64,000 nt of DNA. It comes from Chamaecrista fasciculata (Eukaryota; Streptophyta; Magnoliopsida; Fabales; Fabaceae). The notes below the pieces were generated by a model. That model saw only the letters and a list, made by a program, of their open reading frames with translations, did not search any database and was not told where the DNA came from. The DNA lies in assembly GCA_003254925.1 (NCBI GenBank), contig QANZ01031898.1, forward strand, positions 62,001-126,000, given 5' to 3'. The translations under genes were made by a program, and so were the position numbers. Positions 22,400-35,393 of the stretch are shown piece by piece. Every line of letters starts with the position of its first letter. The stretch's first letter is position 1.

Positions 22400-22634
22400 G
22401 ACCGATTTCATTTTGGTATCCTGTTTTTTCATGATTTGTTACCCTATTCTATCTTTTTTATGGTACCAAAGTGTTAACGGTGAATAGAACAGTATACCAA
22501 AATGTTACTTTTGAAAGAACAGGATACCAAAATGTTAATGGTGCAAAGAACGGGTACTAAAGTGTCACTTTTGAAAAAATAGGGTACTAAAGTGAAATCG
22601 ATCCATAGAACAGGTACCAAAGTGTAATTTACCC
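22400..22634. mobile_element. Foldback repeat of the 'ttggtaccctgtt' family
   Basis: 'cattttggtatcctg' on the left and several 'aggtaccaaagtg' words on the right are inverted, ending 'taatttaccc' at about 22,634. It belongs to the family of the element at 34,843-35,141, but its left end is degenerate and no target duplication is visible. Confidence 0.6.
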
Positions 22635-23110
22635 TAAAAGATTTAAAAGAAAAGAAAAGTATTACTGTATAAATAATTATTTTAGGCAAAACTAAAATAC
22701 TACCTAAATAAAGAAAATTTCTCACCAAGCTGACGACACCTACATGTGCCTTCAATACATTTTTGATTTATGGAGTTGTTGAGAGTAGAGACTATACTCC
22801 TAAGTCCTTTTTTTTTTTTTGAAACACTCCTAAGTCCTAACTTAAGAGATAAGAATTAAGACTACTTTATTTGTTGAGAGAATCTATGTTTCACTCTAAA
22901 TCAAGAGAAATAAAATTTACAGCTAAATAAACTAAACTAAAATTCATGTTAATGGATTTACTTCCATTTTAAAATGAAAATAAGATATTCTAATTATGAA
23001 GAAATATCTAAATAATTTAATTTGAACATACACCAAGACATGAAATGGGTAATTGATTAATTAGTGTCATTATGTCATTACCAATACAAAGGAATTAAAC
23101 GGATTTGCAA

Positions 23111-23301
23111 TTTTTTTTTTATTTTTCAAGGTATCCCCCAGCTTGACAGGTCAAGGACTAATCCTTCGCGGATCGGTGCTCCATTTAAAGGTCTGCCGCT
23201 GGCCAATTGGTTGCTGCATACACAAGGCGGGATTCGAACCCCCGACCTTGTTGCTTAAGCGACCTAGTGAGCTCGACCACTAGGCCAACCAAGCTTGGTT
23301 A
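23111..23301 (-). mobile_element. Au-type SINE
   Basis: On the minus strand the element shows a box A-like 'tggcctagtggtcga', box B 'gggttcgaatcccgcc', then 'ttgtgtatgcagcaacca' and 'atccgcgaaggattagtcct', which match the Au SINE family of angiosperms, and it ends in a T-rich stretch. GATTTGCAA flanks it at 23,102-23,110 and 23,302-23,310 as target duplication. It is tRNA-derived and non-coding. Confidence 0.85.
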
Positions 23302-23912
23302 GATTTGCAAAATTTACACTGTATATACATGGACCAAAAATGAGAATTTTTTTTATTAATTAACATACCCATAAAATTAAATTTATATATTAATTAAGAT
23401 GCCAAAACAAATCACCTTCTTATAGGGAGTGGACCCTTGTATTCTCACTCTCCCCATTTTTTTTGTACATTTTACAGAGATAGAGATAAAAGAAGTAGAA
23501 AGAAAAAGTGTAGGTCTCACAAAATGATAAATATGTGAGACCCACATTTTCTCTCACTATTTTTTTTCCTAAAATGCATAAAAATGTACCAAATAAAATA
23601 CAGAGGATCGATTCTCCTTCTTATATGGGTATCCACTAAATATGGTAAAAGCATATAGCTAATTAATTAATAATATGCAATTATATGCAATGATGGGAAA
23701 TAATAAAAAAAAATTAATTTTTTTAACAATTGATCACTTGTTGCATGTCATGCCCAAATTGCATCATATATATACTTTTCTTACCAAACAAAAGTTATAA
23801 TTGAATAATGACAAATCCATTGTATAAATAGAGGAGAGGTGTGAAGAACATTGTTGTAATCACCAAAAGCAGATCAAGGTAGATAGCTATACCATCACAT
23901 TCACATTCACAT

Positions 23913-26469
23913 ATGGCTACTCTCATAGCTCCGAGCAACCATTCTCCCAATGAAGATGCAGAAGCTCTTAGAAAAGCTGTCAAAGGTACCAAATTCATAT
24001 ATAATCCTTCTTAATTATATATGTAACATTGTATATCATTTTGATTTTATATATATATGATTTTTACTGCTATATGTTTATTGAGTGATTTTATACAGAA
24101 ATTAAAGATGAAGCCTCTAATTAAATCTCAATCTTGAATAAATCTCCATGACCAAATTAAAACAATATGCAATATATATATAGCGTTCATCTTATGCATA
24201 ATTTTAGACTTTACAATTAGTTATTCTGCTCTCTATATATATGTATAGGTTGGGGGACTGATGAAAAGGCAGTGATAGCAATATTGGGTCACAGAAATGC
24301 GAGTCAGAGGCAGCAAATCAGAGAAGCATATCACCAACTTTACCAAGAAGATCTCATCAAACGCCTTGAATCTGAACTCAATGGTCATTTCGAGGTACAG
24401 AAAAATTTACTTTTTAGTCCTAAATCTTTTTCCAAAATTACAATTTAGTCCATGAATATTAACTTTTTTGGACTGAAATGAAATTAAAATTTACAAAAAA
24501 AACAGAGAGCAATGTATCGGTGGATATTGGAACCTATAGAACGTGAAGCTGTATTTGCTAATGTGGCCTTAAGGTTTGATAAGAACGTAGATTACATAGT
24601 GCTTGTGGAAATTGCTTGTGTTCGTTCACCTGAAGAACTCTTGTTAGTGAGGCGTGCTTACCACAATCGCTTTAAGCGTTCTTTAGAAGAGGATGTTGCT
24701 GCTCGAACCACAGGCCATCTTCGTCAGGCAAGTTCATTATTGTGTTATTTAGAGAGAGTATGATAAAATTATATGTTTTGACATTTTTTTATTATATAAT
24801 GTTATTGTACTGGACTAATTGGCTCTTTAGGCTTTTGAACTGAAAAAGAGGGATGCTTGAGGGATATATAATAGAGAAATCTTACTATTTAATTTGATCC
24901 CTGAATTTATATCAAGTTAACTAATTAATTAGTTCTTGGATAATCAAAATATACTATCCAGTCCCTGAATTATTGCAATTGACAATAATTTGGTCCTTAA
25001 GTCAAATTCAGGGACCAAATAGTATTAATTTAGCACAAATTCAAGGACTAAAAAATATAAAATTAGTTCACATTAATTCAGGGACCAAATAGTATTAATT
25101 TAGTACAATTTCAGGGTCCAAAAAATATAAAATTAGTTCAAATTTAGAGACTAAATATTTGATAATTGAAATATTTTAGGGACCAAACTGTATATTTTGA
25201 TTATTCGGGGATTGATTAGTTGATTTGGTATAAATTCAGGACCAAATAGTAGATTTTGTCTATATAATACATAGAATATATAGTTGATGTGTGATTGTGT
25301 GTGTGCAGCTTTTGGTTGGGTTGGTGAGCTCGTTTAGGTATAATGGTGATGAGATAAATGCAAGATTGGCACAAACAGAAGCAGAGATTCTTCATGAAGC
25401 CTTAAAAAACAAGAAAGGAAGCTACGAAGAAGTTGTGAGGATTCTCACTACAAGAAGCAACACTCAACTTGTCGCCACTTTCAATCGCTATAAAGATGTC
25501 CATGGCACTTCCATCACTAAGGTTACAAGTTACAACAATCATATATATTCCCAATTTTCTTAATAAAAAAACAAATAGTAAATTAATGATTCAGTCCTTA
25601 GAAGATGTTAAAACTTTCAATCTAATCCTTGGAAAATAATTGAATTGATCAGATTTAGTCCTTAAAAGATGTAACTACTATCACTTTGATTTTTCTGTTA
25701 ATATATTAACTTAAATTTAATGATAAGTGACATTTTTGTAAATCATAATTCATTAAATATAATGTCATCAATCATAGAAAAGGCTTCCAGGTATATCATA
25801 TTTTTGATTTATTTATATATAATTTTTGTTGTTGTTGCAGAAACTGTTGGATGAAGCCTCTGATGATGGTGGCTTCACTGAGGCATTGCACACAGCCATC
25901 CGTTGCATCAATGACCACCAAAAGTACTATGAAAAAGTGAGCTTCCGACTTTAAATTTCCATATATATGTTAACATTATATTTCAAGAATTTATATGACT
26001 CATATAAATTAATTCTTTGATAATATCTTAGTAGTGCTATATAACTCTGTTTTTGACGAGTTATAAATTTTCAGAAACTAAATCAATTGTTTCAATAAGA
26101 AGTAAGAACTAAACTAAGAGTACCCATATATAAAATCCAAAAACAAAATTGATAATTTAGTCAATAAACACCATATATCAAACTCGATCATTATTATATT
26201 CTGTAGTCATTTCTAATACTAAAAAGTAATTAAGAAAATGTCAATTTTGTGGTGTGAATTATCAGGTTTTGAGGAATGCAGTGAAAAGGGTTGGAACTGA
26301 TGAGGATGCTTTGACTCGTGTAATAGTGACAAGGGCAGAGAAGGACCTAAAAGAAATTAAAGAGCTTTATTATAAGAGAAACAGTGTTCATCTTGAGCAT
26401 GCTGTGGCCAAGGAAATCTCAGGAGATTACAAGCACTTCCTACTCACTCTTTTGGGGCAAGAAAACTAA
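23913..26469 (+). CDS. ANN8: Annexin D8-like, complete gene (317 aa)
   Basis: Six exons: 23,913-23,985, 24,249-24,394, 24,506-24,727, 25,309-25,521, 25,841-25,936 and 26,266-26,469 (TAA), adding to 317 residues, the usual plant annexin length. The protein starts [20 protein letters not shown]. Repeat I has a canonical type II Ca2+ site: G25-W-G-T28 with the acidic cap at Glu67, and the LGHRNAS stretch holds the conserved His. Repeats II and III are degenerate, as in most plant annexins. Repeat IV has [20 protein letters not shown]. Annexins act at the plasma membrane and in the cytosol in Ca2+ signalling, exocytosis and stress responses; those roles are family knowledge. Intron 3 starts with GC (CAG|gcaagt), as in copy 1. 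Intron 3 (24,728-25,308) is full of 'agggaccaaatagt' repeats with a ~62-bp tandem duplication. A TATA-like 'tgtataaatagag' lies at 23,820-23,832. Closest families from memory: Arabidopsis D8, strawberry RJ4. Confidence 0.95.
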
Positions 26470-29356
26470 TTGAAGTATCACAAATCTTTGCATGTTTAAT
26501 TAATTACACCTACATACATACATATATGCATATTGGCTTAGAATTTGAGGTCCACATATATGTAAGATTGTGATCAAATTTAGGCAATTGCATATGGGTG
26601 TGTGTGTATATATATATATATGCATGCAGCAGTATACACAATAATCTTTTTATGAACTACTACTAGGAGGCATTTGCAGTTGAATTTGAGTTTTATATCT
26701 GAGGTTTTTGGTTAATAATATGATGATGATATGTGGAAACTTTTATTAATAGAATAATTTTTATTTTAATTGTTTTATATATATATATATATATATATTT
26801 TAGAGTAGTAGGCAGATCCGCACATGGTATTATCAAAAGCTGCGGCCTCTCTTCTTCACAATAGTTAGGGTTTGGGCATGAGGCTATGGTTCAGATGGAT
26901 TTTATTTTTTGTACTAAAATTACTATTATATCCTTGACAATGTGGCACTTCACAGACTTTTTGGATAGAAGTTTAACAGAAGGGTGTTATTTGCACCTAA
27001 TTGAAAACTCAAGGGTACTATTTGCACAAATTAAAAATTCAGGGATGTTATATGCACCCCACCTAAAACTCAGGAGGTGTCTGTGCATTTTGGCTTTATT
27101 TTTTTTAGTAGTTTAGAAGCCCCAAAACTCATAAAAGAATTTTCTTCATTTCACCCCAAAAAATTATAAGTTTCTCAAATCTTAAAAAGAAAGAAACCCA
27201 TGTAACAATTAGTAGGAATTTATTTAATTAGGTGTTTACCTTATAAATAATGTATCTTTCCATTCAAATTATCTTTTTTACTATAGTAAAAAAATTAACT
27301 TTAGCAAACATTTAAGGAGGTGTTGTGGATTTTATTTGGGGATGCGTTTTATTGTCCAGGGCGGCTAAATCCTTACTTGCGTTTTATTTTCCACAAAAGA
27401 TGAATGCAGAAAGCTTTATTTTCTCACCTATGCTTGTGGCAACGACTTCATACCACCTTTTGCAGCGATTAAAATCTATACGAAATATTTTTATGACGGA
27501 AACTTGTGCCACCAAAAGTAATGTTTTATTGTAGTGGTTTCTTTATCGAACAATTTACTTGTTATTCAATTTTGTCCCAAAATAACTATATGGGTCCAAA
27601 GGAGAATATCTACAAAAGAAATACAGACAAATTACAGCTGGAGTTTAGAACCTTAGAAAATGAATTTGATGTCACATCTTAAGTATTATATTTAGAATAT
27701 AGAAGACAGAAGTTTAAATAAAAAAAACATAGAAGTTTCCAGTGTTAATTAATAATTAAAAGGAACATAATAGCTGTTTTTTTTTTTCAGAGACAGGATG
27801 GACAAAACACTTAATGCGGGTGTTAGTCCTTATTCCCCTCTAACCTACTTAATAGTTGTTTTATTTTCTATATTTATTGCTCAAGTTATAGTCATTAGTC
27901 ATGCTATTTAATTAAAACTATAAAGCGACACTTCTTGCTGTAAAGCCGAAACGGTTCCCATTGATAAATATGAGGTTTCTTTAGAATTTTGATTATTCTA
28001 ATTTTGTTATCAGTGTGTTCTTCTGGTTTCTTCTTTAAATTTATGGAAAAAAAAAGTAATCGGGGTCACCAATTGATAATCGGAGATTGATCTAATCTAA
28101 TTAAGAATTTTGAATTCAGCACTTAAAAATATAATTAAGTTTGACAAAAAATAATACTATCTTTTAATTTTATTTGATTTAAATGAAATTAATTTTTATT
28201 TAAATTATTAAAGAGATGGAAGAAAAAAATTATTACTAAAAAAATGTAAAAAATAAAATGAAACTGTATTCAACCCTTCAATACCTTTAACTATCATCCA
28301 AGAAAGTAACTTCTCCCTTTAAATATTAATAAAAGATTTTAAGTTCGGATGAAACACCTATTTATTTATTTATTTATAGTTCCTCCTTGGACACGTCTCA
28401 CAATTTATTTGGACAGAATAAAATTAATTTAACCCATAGTTCCAGGTTGAGTTGATTCAAAATTTAGGTTAAACTTTTTTCTTAAATTCAACTCAATCCG
28501 ATTGGTGCTCACCCATAGACATTATTGATATTAAAATAATGGATTTTAAATTACAATCAAGTGGTGTTTTACTGTATCTCTTCAATTCCAACGATGTTGA
28601 GGAATTTTTTTAAAAAAATGTTTTAAGACTACTTTGAAAGATTGAAAATGGTAAAGAATTTTGTAAAGAAGCGTGAGGAAAAGAATTATCCTAACGTTGT
28701 ATTTTCTTTTGGAAAAAAAATTCATAGAGCAAGTTCAAAGCAAAGGATTAAAGAGAACAGTTTTTTTTGGCCTGAAATATCATTAAAGAAACAAAGGAGG
28801 AGAACATTTAGTTAAGTAACGAGTTTAATTAAAAGGTAAGTTCATAATTATTAACGAGTTTTTTCTTCAATTTTCATAGATAATATTAAAATCATCCAAC
28901 GATATGGGCAAGTAAGAGGATACTTTAATATATTTAAAATTTAATATCAGTTTTTATAAAATAAAAAAAGTCAAAGTTATCTTTTTTTAAAACTGACGGG
29001 GGTTCGTGGAATGAGTTAAATTTATAGAACATCCAAGTTGAGTTAAGTAACCTTAAAAATTATTAAAACCATTATCTAAATAAAATAAAAAGAACATCCA
29101 AGAATAATTCTAGAAACTAACAATGTGATTTCTTGAGCTGCAAATATATAAAAAAGAACATGTTTTTTTTATTAACTCATAATAGTAATATAAGAGGAAG
29201 AATATCTCTTTCTCAACTATGACGACAACATACACTTTCAATATAATCAACAGCAATCCAAAGGAATTATTTAGGAAGGAAAAACAGTACAAATTAAAGG
29301 AAAAGAAATCAAAAGGCAAATGAATTTTCTATAGAAGAAGTTCTTGCAATGCAATA
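26470..29356. other. Intergenic between annexins D8 and D4, no gene seen
   Basis: Short open frames at 26,886-27,116 and 27,325-27,534 are unlike any protein I know; the first contains 'aaactcaggagg'-type repeats. TA-rich microsatellites lie at 26,608-26,625 and 26,777-26,799. The rest is AT-rich spacer. Confidence 0.5.
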
Positions 29357-31207
29357 TCAGTCTCCTCTTGCAATCAGAGCTAGCAAGAAATCCTTATAGT
29401 TTCCTTTAGCTACTTCTTCAATTTTCTGTGACAAAGAAACTCCAAATAGATTTTGATACTCATTTTGTATCTCTTTTATATCTGTGTCAGCTCTACTCAC
29501 GATTACTCGAGTTAATGCTTTCTTGACGTTCTTATCTTCAGCTTTTAATGCTGCATCCAAAACCTGAACAAAAATAAAAATGAAAAATATATTAAATCAC
29601 ATAGTTTGAGCATCACATACAATTTTAAAGAGAATTTTAAGCTAATTAATTCATTTTTTTTTTAAAAAAAAGGCATAAATGTATACTTTCTTTTTAAGTA
29701 GAGTTGATCTTTTAGCTAATGAGTTCAGCCTAATTAATTATAAATAAAAATTTATGTAGGTTTTGACTTATGAAAGCTTGGTGAGAAAATTTGACCTATA
29801 TATATAAAATAAAGTAGTGTAGTTGTAACTTGTATCTTACCTGAGAGAAGTAGGTATGAGGTACACAAAGGCATTGCACAGTCTCTTTTAACCTTGAATC
29901 CTCAAGATCCTACACATTCAAATTTCAAAGGCAGAGAGGCCTTAATCTTAGAATAAAGAATCAAGAGTAAAATCTTAGACATTATTATTGCTTACCACTA
30001 AATAGTAATATATTATTGGACTTCAATCTCTTCTATTTCTTAGGTCAATTATTCTTCAGAGAAATACAAGTATATAAAATTAAGACTAAGAGCTGAATTG
30101 TATGCTGTTAAGATATTCATAAAAATATTAACTTGTACTGGATTATAAATTTTTGGCAACCAAACTAAACATTTTGAAAAGAATAAGGGATTAAAACGAT
30201 AATAGTAATAGTCATGTAATCTAAGGACTAAAAAGACAAATTATTTGTCATACCTCATCAAGGTTTTTGCCAGATATGTGGTTGTAATGGTTGTAAATTG
30301 CCTGGATATGAGGCTTGCTTCTAGTAGCCAGTATTCTTATAACTTGATCATCCTCAATGATGGGCTTGTTTTGGCTATTCTTAATGGCATTGGAAAGTGC
30401 TTGAGCCTCTTTTTCTGCAATCTCATCTTTAACCTTTGTTCCTTCATATCTATATGCACTCACAAGTGCAACCAACATCTGCTTCCAATAGACAACACTT
30501 GTAAGTGTTAGAAGATAGAAATGGGCTAGGCCCAAGTGCATTTTGTTCAAGTGATATATTTTGAATAAAAAGGGACCTTGCGTTGAATGGTTTGGACATG
30601 AAAAGCAACATCTTCTTCAATGGAGTGATCAAATAGTGAATGATATGCCTTTCTAGCTCCTAAAAGGTCTTGGGAGGATCTGGTGCATGCAATCTCAATC
30701 ACAGTTCCGTATGCTTGTGGACCCTTCTTCAATGCCTCCTTCACCAAACGTGCGTCTCTTTCCCATTGGTGCATCGCGCGGAGAACAATTGCATTCTGAG
30801 AACACGTACTTTAAGAATACCCACACTACCTTCTTCACCTAAAAAAAAAAAAAGAAAGAAAAAAAAGATGTACCTTGAAACGCATGAATTCATGCTTGAG
30901 GTGTCTAACACACTGATCGTTCCACTTCTGAAATTGGCGTTCATCATCCTCTTGGAACAATTTGGGACTCTCTAATTTTCTGAAACTTTCTCTTTCATTC
31001 CCACCCCATTTTCCCAGAATCGATATCACTGATTTCTCATCAACTCCATACCCTTTATCACAGTAATTACCAAATAAACAAAGGAAAACAAAAATATAAT
31101 TTCATGAGAGGGACTCAATTGAAAGAATAAATATTTATAGAGTATGAAATTGAAAATTCACCTGAGAAAGCTTTCGTCAGAGCTTCGACGTCCTCTGTGA
31201 GTGCCAT
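29357..31207 (-). CDS. ANN4: Annexin D4-like, complete gene (314 aa)
   Basis: Six exons on the minus strand: 31,207-31,162, 31,052-30,874, 30,795-30,577, 30,478-30,254, 29,909-29,841 and 29,563-29,357 (TGA), adding to 314 residues with phase kept throughout. It starts MALTEDVEALTKAFSG, then GYGVDEKSVISILGKWGGNE. Downstream blocks RAMHQWERDARLVKEALKKG, IEIACTRSSQDLLGARKAYH and LVALVSAYRYEGTKVKDEIA match Arabidopsis annexin D4 closely from memory. Repeat I has Gly-Val in place of Gly-Thr, as AnnAt4 does, and repeat IV (ALKAEDKNVKKALTRVIVSR) lacks the GxGT loop, so Ca2+ binding is probably altered. Exon 5 is short (23 codons). It is transcribed away from the D3-like gene 4.1 kb to the right. AnnAt4 works in salt and drought responses (family knowledge). 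Confidence 0.93.
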
Positions 31208-31483
31208 TGACGCGATGATGATATAGACGCGTCAGGATGGTTTCATTTTATAGGAAAGTCCGAGGGCATTTTTGTGATTTTACTTGTTTGTCCCTGCGGG
31301 AATTCAAGCTTTAGAAGTTATAATTGTGGGAGAGTAAAACGGTAAACATCTATTAAATTTGACAATTTGAATGCTAATTAACAGTAAAATCTTGAGCTGT
31401 AAATTTATAACTTAAACCAGTTTTATATAAGCATATGGTAGCCACCGTATGAAACAAACACTACAAATAAATGTATGAAGTGT

Positions 31484-31831
31484 TTTTTTTGGTTCAAAGT
31501 CAACATTTGGTCTCATATCTTTTGCACAGTTTCCAATTTGGTCACATATCTTTTATTTGTTGCACTTTTAGTTTCATATCTTTGGGTTAGTTCCCAATTT
31601 GGTCTCATATCTTTTTCCTGTTGCAGATTTAGCCTCATATCATTGGATCAATTACAGAATTAGTTCTATATATTTAGGTCAAGTACATAAGTGGTCTTGT
31701 ATTTTTGCAAAATGATCAATTTTTACAAAGATATGAGATCAAAAGTGTAACGAAAAAAGATACATGACCAAATTGAAAACTCAATAAAAGATATGAGACC
31801 AAATTTGTACTTTGAACATTATTTTGGGCCA
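31484..31831. mobile_element. 348-bp foldback element with 19-bp flanking direct repeat
   Basis: The arms carry 'tttggtctcatatctttt' words and their inverse ('agatatgagaccaaatt'). It is flanked by an exact AAATAAATGTATGAAGTGT at 31,465-31,483 and 31,832-31,850. A 19-bp duplication is too long for a typical MULE (9 bp) or hAT (8 bp) insertion. Confidence 0.7.
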
Positions 31832-31850
31832 AAATAAATGTATGAAGTGT

Positions 31851-34180
31851 GAACATGGTATGTAGGTTATAAATTATAATTACAATTAAATATTAAAAAA
31901 ATTAAAGAATGCTTGAATTTTCAGTGAAGAATTTATTAAATTAGAAATTATTTATTCATATTTAATTATAATTATAATTAACTATTGAAAAAAGTAAAGA
32001 ATGCTTGAATTTTTTAATAAATTTTCGGTGACGAATAAAACAGTTTGTTATAAAAAGCTACTTTTCTAGCGACAACTTCTGCTCACTGTTACTGAAAGTA
32101 TCAAAATGGTTTTTTATATATTTTAGTGACAATTCTTTTTATTATGGCCACAATGTAATTTATTTATAGAATTCCCAAAGTCTGGTGTATATGCAACTGG
32201 AAGAAATATTTTTAGTTTAAAATAAGCCAAAAACTACTGATAACAATAAAATCTCCTTTAGTTATTCTTTCATTTTGAAAATTGACAACTTAAAAACCCA
32301 ATATTATATATATGCACGTGAAATTACTCCTTTTTTAAGGAATATTCAAAACCAGAAAGCCACACCAGAGAATGGCTCTTTTTTAATAAAAACTCACATA
32401 TAAAAAATATATTTAATTTCTCCTTTATCAAGTCCTTTCCTTTTATTAATTAAAAGGGCAAAAGTTACATCAAGTTCTCTACATCCTTGTTATTAAGTTC
32501 TCCAATCAACATTTGACACATGACAAAAATTTTATATATGACCAATTATAATAGAGAGAGAATATTAAACACCACTTTTTGCATGACCAATCATTGAAGA
32601 GATAAAAGTATTTATCATAATTCATTAATTAACAACACTGTGTGTGCTCATTTAGTCATTTTGGATTCTTTTTTGTTTTTTTGGAAAAATTTGGGTTCTT
32701 TCCTTAAGCATAAGGAATGGTATTAAATTACTTGTGATTTTTTTTTTATAAAATTTAAGTTTGCAGCAATAAAATGAAGAACCTCTTCTAGAAGGAATTA
32801 TTACTTATTATATATTCCTAAAATCTTATCTCTTGCAATTTAAAATGATATATCCCTCCATCAATTATATTACTCATATACCAATTATTGTTTTTGCTTT
32901 CTTAATGAATTAGAAGTAGACGAATTATTAAGTAAGGCATCAATGTCAAATTTCGGATCATATATATGTGTATATATATATATATATGTGTGTGTGAGAG
33001 AGAGTTTTTCAAACTAGTGTTTAATCTTTAGAAATAAAAGAAAACTTAAAAAAGCCTCGGTTTAAATTTTAGTTGCATTATTTTCTTTTTCTTAAAAAAT
33101 ACCAATTGATGATATTCAACTATTTATTAAGACACTGATTACATATATGTATGTATGTTTACACGCCTTAATGATAAACGTTATCCTCAAAGCGATATAT
33201 ATATATATATATATATAAAAGGGATGTGTCCACACAAACTAACACTATATCCACACAAATAATTATTCAATATATCATATATATATATACTATACGAGTC
33301 TACGATCAATGTTTATTAGAAAGTGGATACGAGATACGATTACACTATTAACTCCATATTTCTGCATAATTTTTTGACTATATATGTGTCCACACAAACT
33401 AACACTATATCCATCTTTCATATTTCTGTATAATTAGTGACTATATATGTGTTTAATAATTTAATTTCTAGAATTCATGTATATAACTTGTCTGAAGAAA
33501 AAATAAATAATACTAGTACTATATAGAAGAAGGAAATTAAAGAATACTGTGAGGTAAGAAAATTTTTGGAAGTCAAGAAGGCGTGCACTTATATGACATT
33601 TCACAAACTATATTTAATAGTTGCATCGGTCATAGTAAGCATTAACATAAATAACACTTGCATTGATATTATTGGCTTTTGCTTTAATTTCTTCTTATAA
33701 TTGTTAGGAGAAAGATAATATTAAGCTAACAAAATATACACTGAATAATATATAAGTTCATGATATCGATTAAGACAAAAAAGAATATTAAAAGATGTTT
33801 TAGTTTGTTTCTTAAATTGTTTATTATTATCATAGAAATATTTAACAATCACACGATTCAAATGGGTTATTTGATTATTACTTATATATGTATGTACATT
33901 ATTAATCAATGCTGCTGATCTTATCCTTTATCCTAATCACACCGCAAAGTTCAAAAGGCTCCACATATATGCTAGGCACGTGGAGATTTTAATATTAAGC
34001 TGAACTTTTTTTTAATAATTGAGAAATATAGTTTATTTATTTATTTATTTTTGGTGACAAGAAATATAGTTTATTTAATTTGGCATAAAGATCAACATAA
34101 GAAATATAGTTTAGCAAGTTTGCTCACTTTGCTTCCTTTGTTGGTTTGGAATATACTTCTCTACCTCTCTTGGTATGAGA

Positions 34181-34218
<38 letters not shown>

Positions 34219-34842
34219 ATGAGGATTGACTTGTTTATTTTAATAAATAAAAAGCATCTCTATATGTAAGAGATAATGTAGTAAATCACTCAATTTAAAA
34301 GCTAGCGTCACTTAATTAATTTTTCTTAATGTGAGGGTCATTTCCCTTCGGATATTTTTGCAGCTCTAATTCATAAATATTTGTCTCTCTTGCTAACTTG
34401 TTTTCAGATTCATGCATAAAATTATTGACAGTATATATATAGTTATTTTTGTGTTGACGTATAAAAAAATTAATTAATGATTACCCTTAAACAAAAAATT
34501 TGTCCTGTTTAATTTAAATTTGACTCGTATTACGCATTTGGTTATAGAGTGAGAGAGTCCCTCAATAAGAATAATTACATTTTAAAGTCTTAAATCTAGA
34601 ATTTACTTAAACATATGAAATCGCTTATGATTATTATTAGAAAACATTTTTGGGGTAGGAGTTTTTTTCTCACCTTTTCACATTATTACAAAGTTTTTTT
34701 TTTCACTTCTACATTTTGGATGTTTAGGTAAAGAATAATACTTTTCTAATCAAAACATCTAGTAATCTCTTCTAACATTCGTTTCTGTTTTCAATTGGAT
34801 TCGAATTTGAGATTTTGCCAATGAAAATTAAAATATTTTTTA
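31851..34842. other. Intergenic between D4 and D3, no gene seen
   Basis: AT-rich spacer with two related 'agtaaagaatgcttgaattt' blocks near 31,900-32,010 and two 'gtgtccacacaaactaacac' blocks near 33,226 and 33,386. (TA)n microsatellites lie at 32,960-32,990, 33,196-33,218 and 34,184-34,214. No exon with splice sites is found. Confidence 0.5.
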
Positions 34843-35141
34843 GGGTAAATTTCACTTTGGTATCCTGTTTTATGGATCAATTCCACTTTGGTATCCTGTT
34901 CTTTCAAAAGTGACACTTAGATATCCTATTTTTTTTCAAAAATGTCATTTAAGTACCCTGTTCTTTCAAAAATGACATTTTAGTATCCTGTTCTTTGGAC
35001 CAATTTCCCTTTGGTATCCTAAAAAAGATAAAATAGGGTAACAAATAGTGAAAGAACATGGTACCAAAATGTCACTTTTGAAAGAAGAGGGTACCAAAGT
35101 GGAATTGGTCCATGAATAGGCTACTAAAGTGGAATTTACCC
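34843..35141. mobile_element. MULE-like foldback element (299 bp) in the D3 promoter region
   Basis: It starts GGGTAAATTTCACTTTGG and ends with the inverse (AAAGTGGAATTTACCC), with 'ttggtatcctgtt' words in both arms. A perfect 9-bp target duplication TATTTTTTA flanks it (34,834-34,842 and 35,142-35,150). It ends 175 bp before the D3-like ATG. Same family as 8,669-9,176. Confidence 0.85.
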
Positions 35142-35316
35142 TATTTTTTATCACCTTAATTTTGATTCTCTCACTTTGATCTAGGGGCAAAATAGTCCAG
35201 GGAAAAAATGGTGTGATTGAGGAGGGAAAAAAAAACCAAGCTGAAACACAAGAGTGTGAGTGAAAGGAATTAAGGTCTCTGAAGAGAAACACATTCTTCT
35301 CTCAGAGAAATCAGAA

Positions 35317-35393
35317 ATGGCTTCACTGAAAATTCCAGAGGCTGTTCCTTCTCCCATCCAGGACAGCGAGCGACTCAGAAAGTCTTTTCAAGG

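Noticed and set aside
23228..23299. Possible tRNA gene on the minus strand (box A and box B present)
   Set aside because: No cloverleaf with anticodon arm and acceptor stem can be drawn, and the rest matches an Au SINE with target duplication.
29357..35392. Bidirectional promoter between the divergent D4- and D3-like annexins
   Set aside because: The start codons are 4.1 kb apart with several repeats between them, too far for a shared core promoter.
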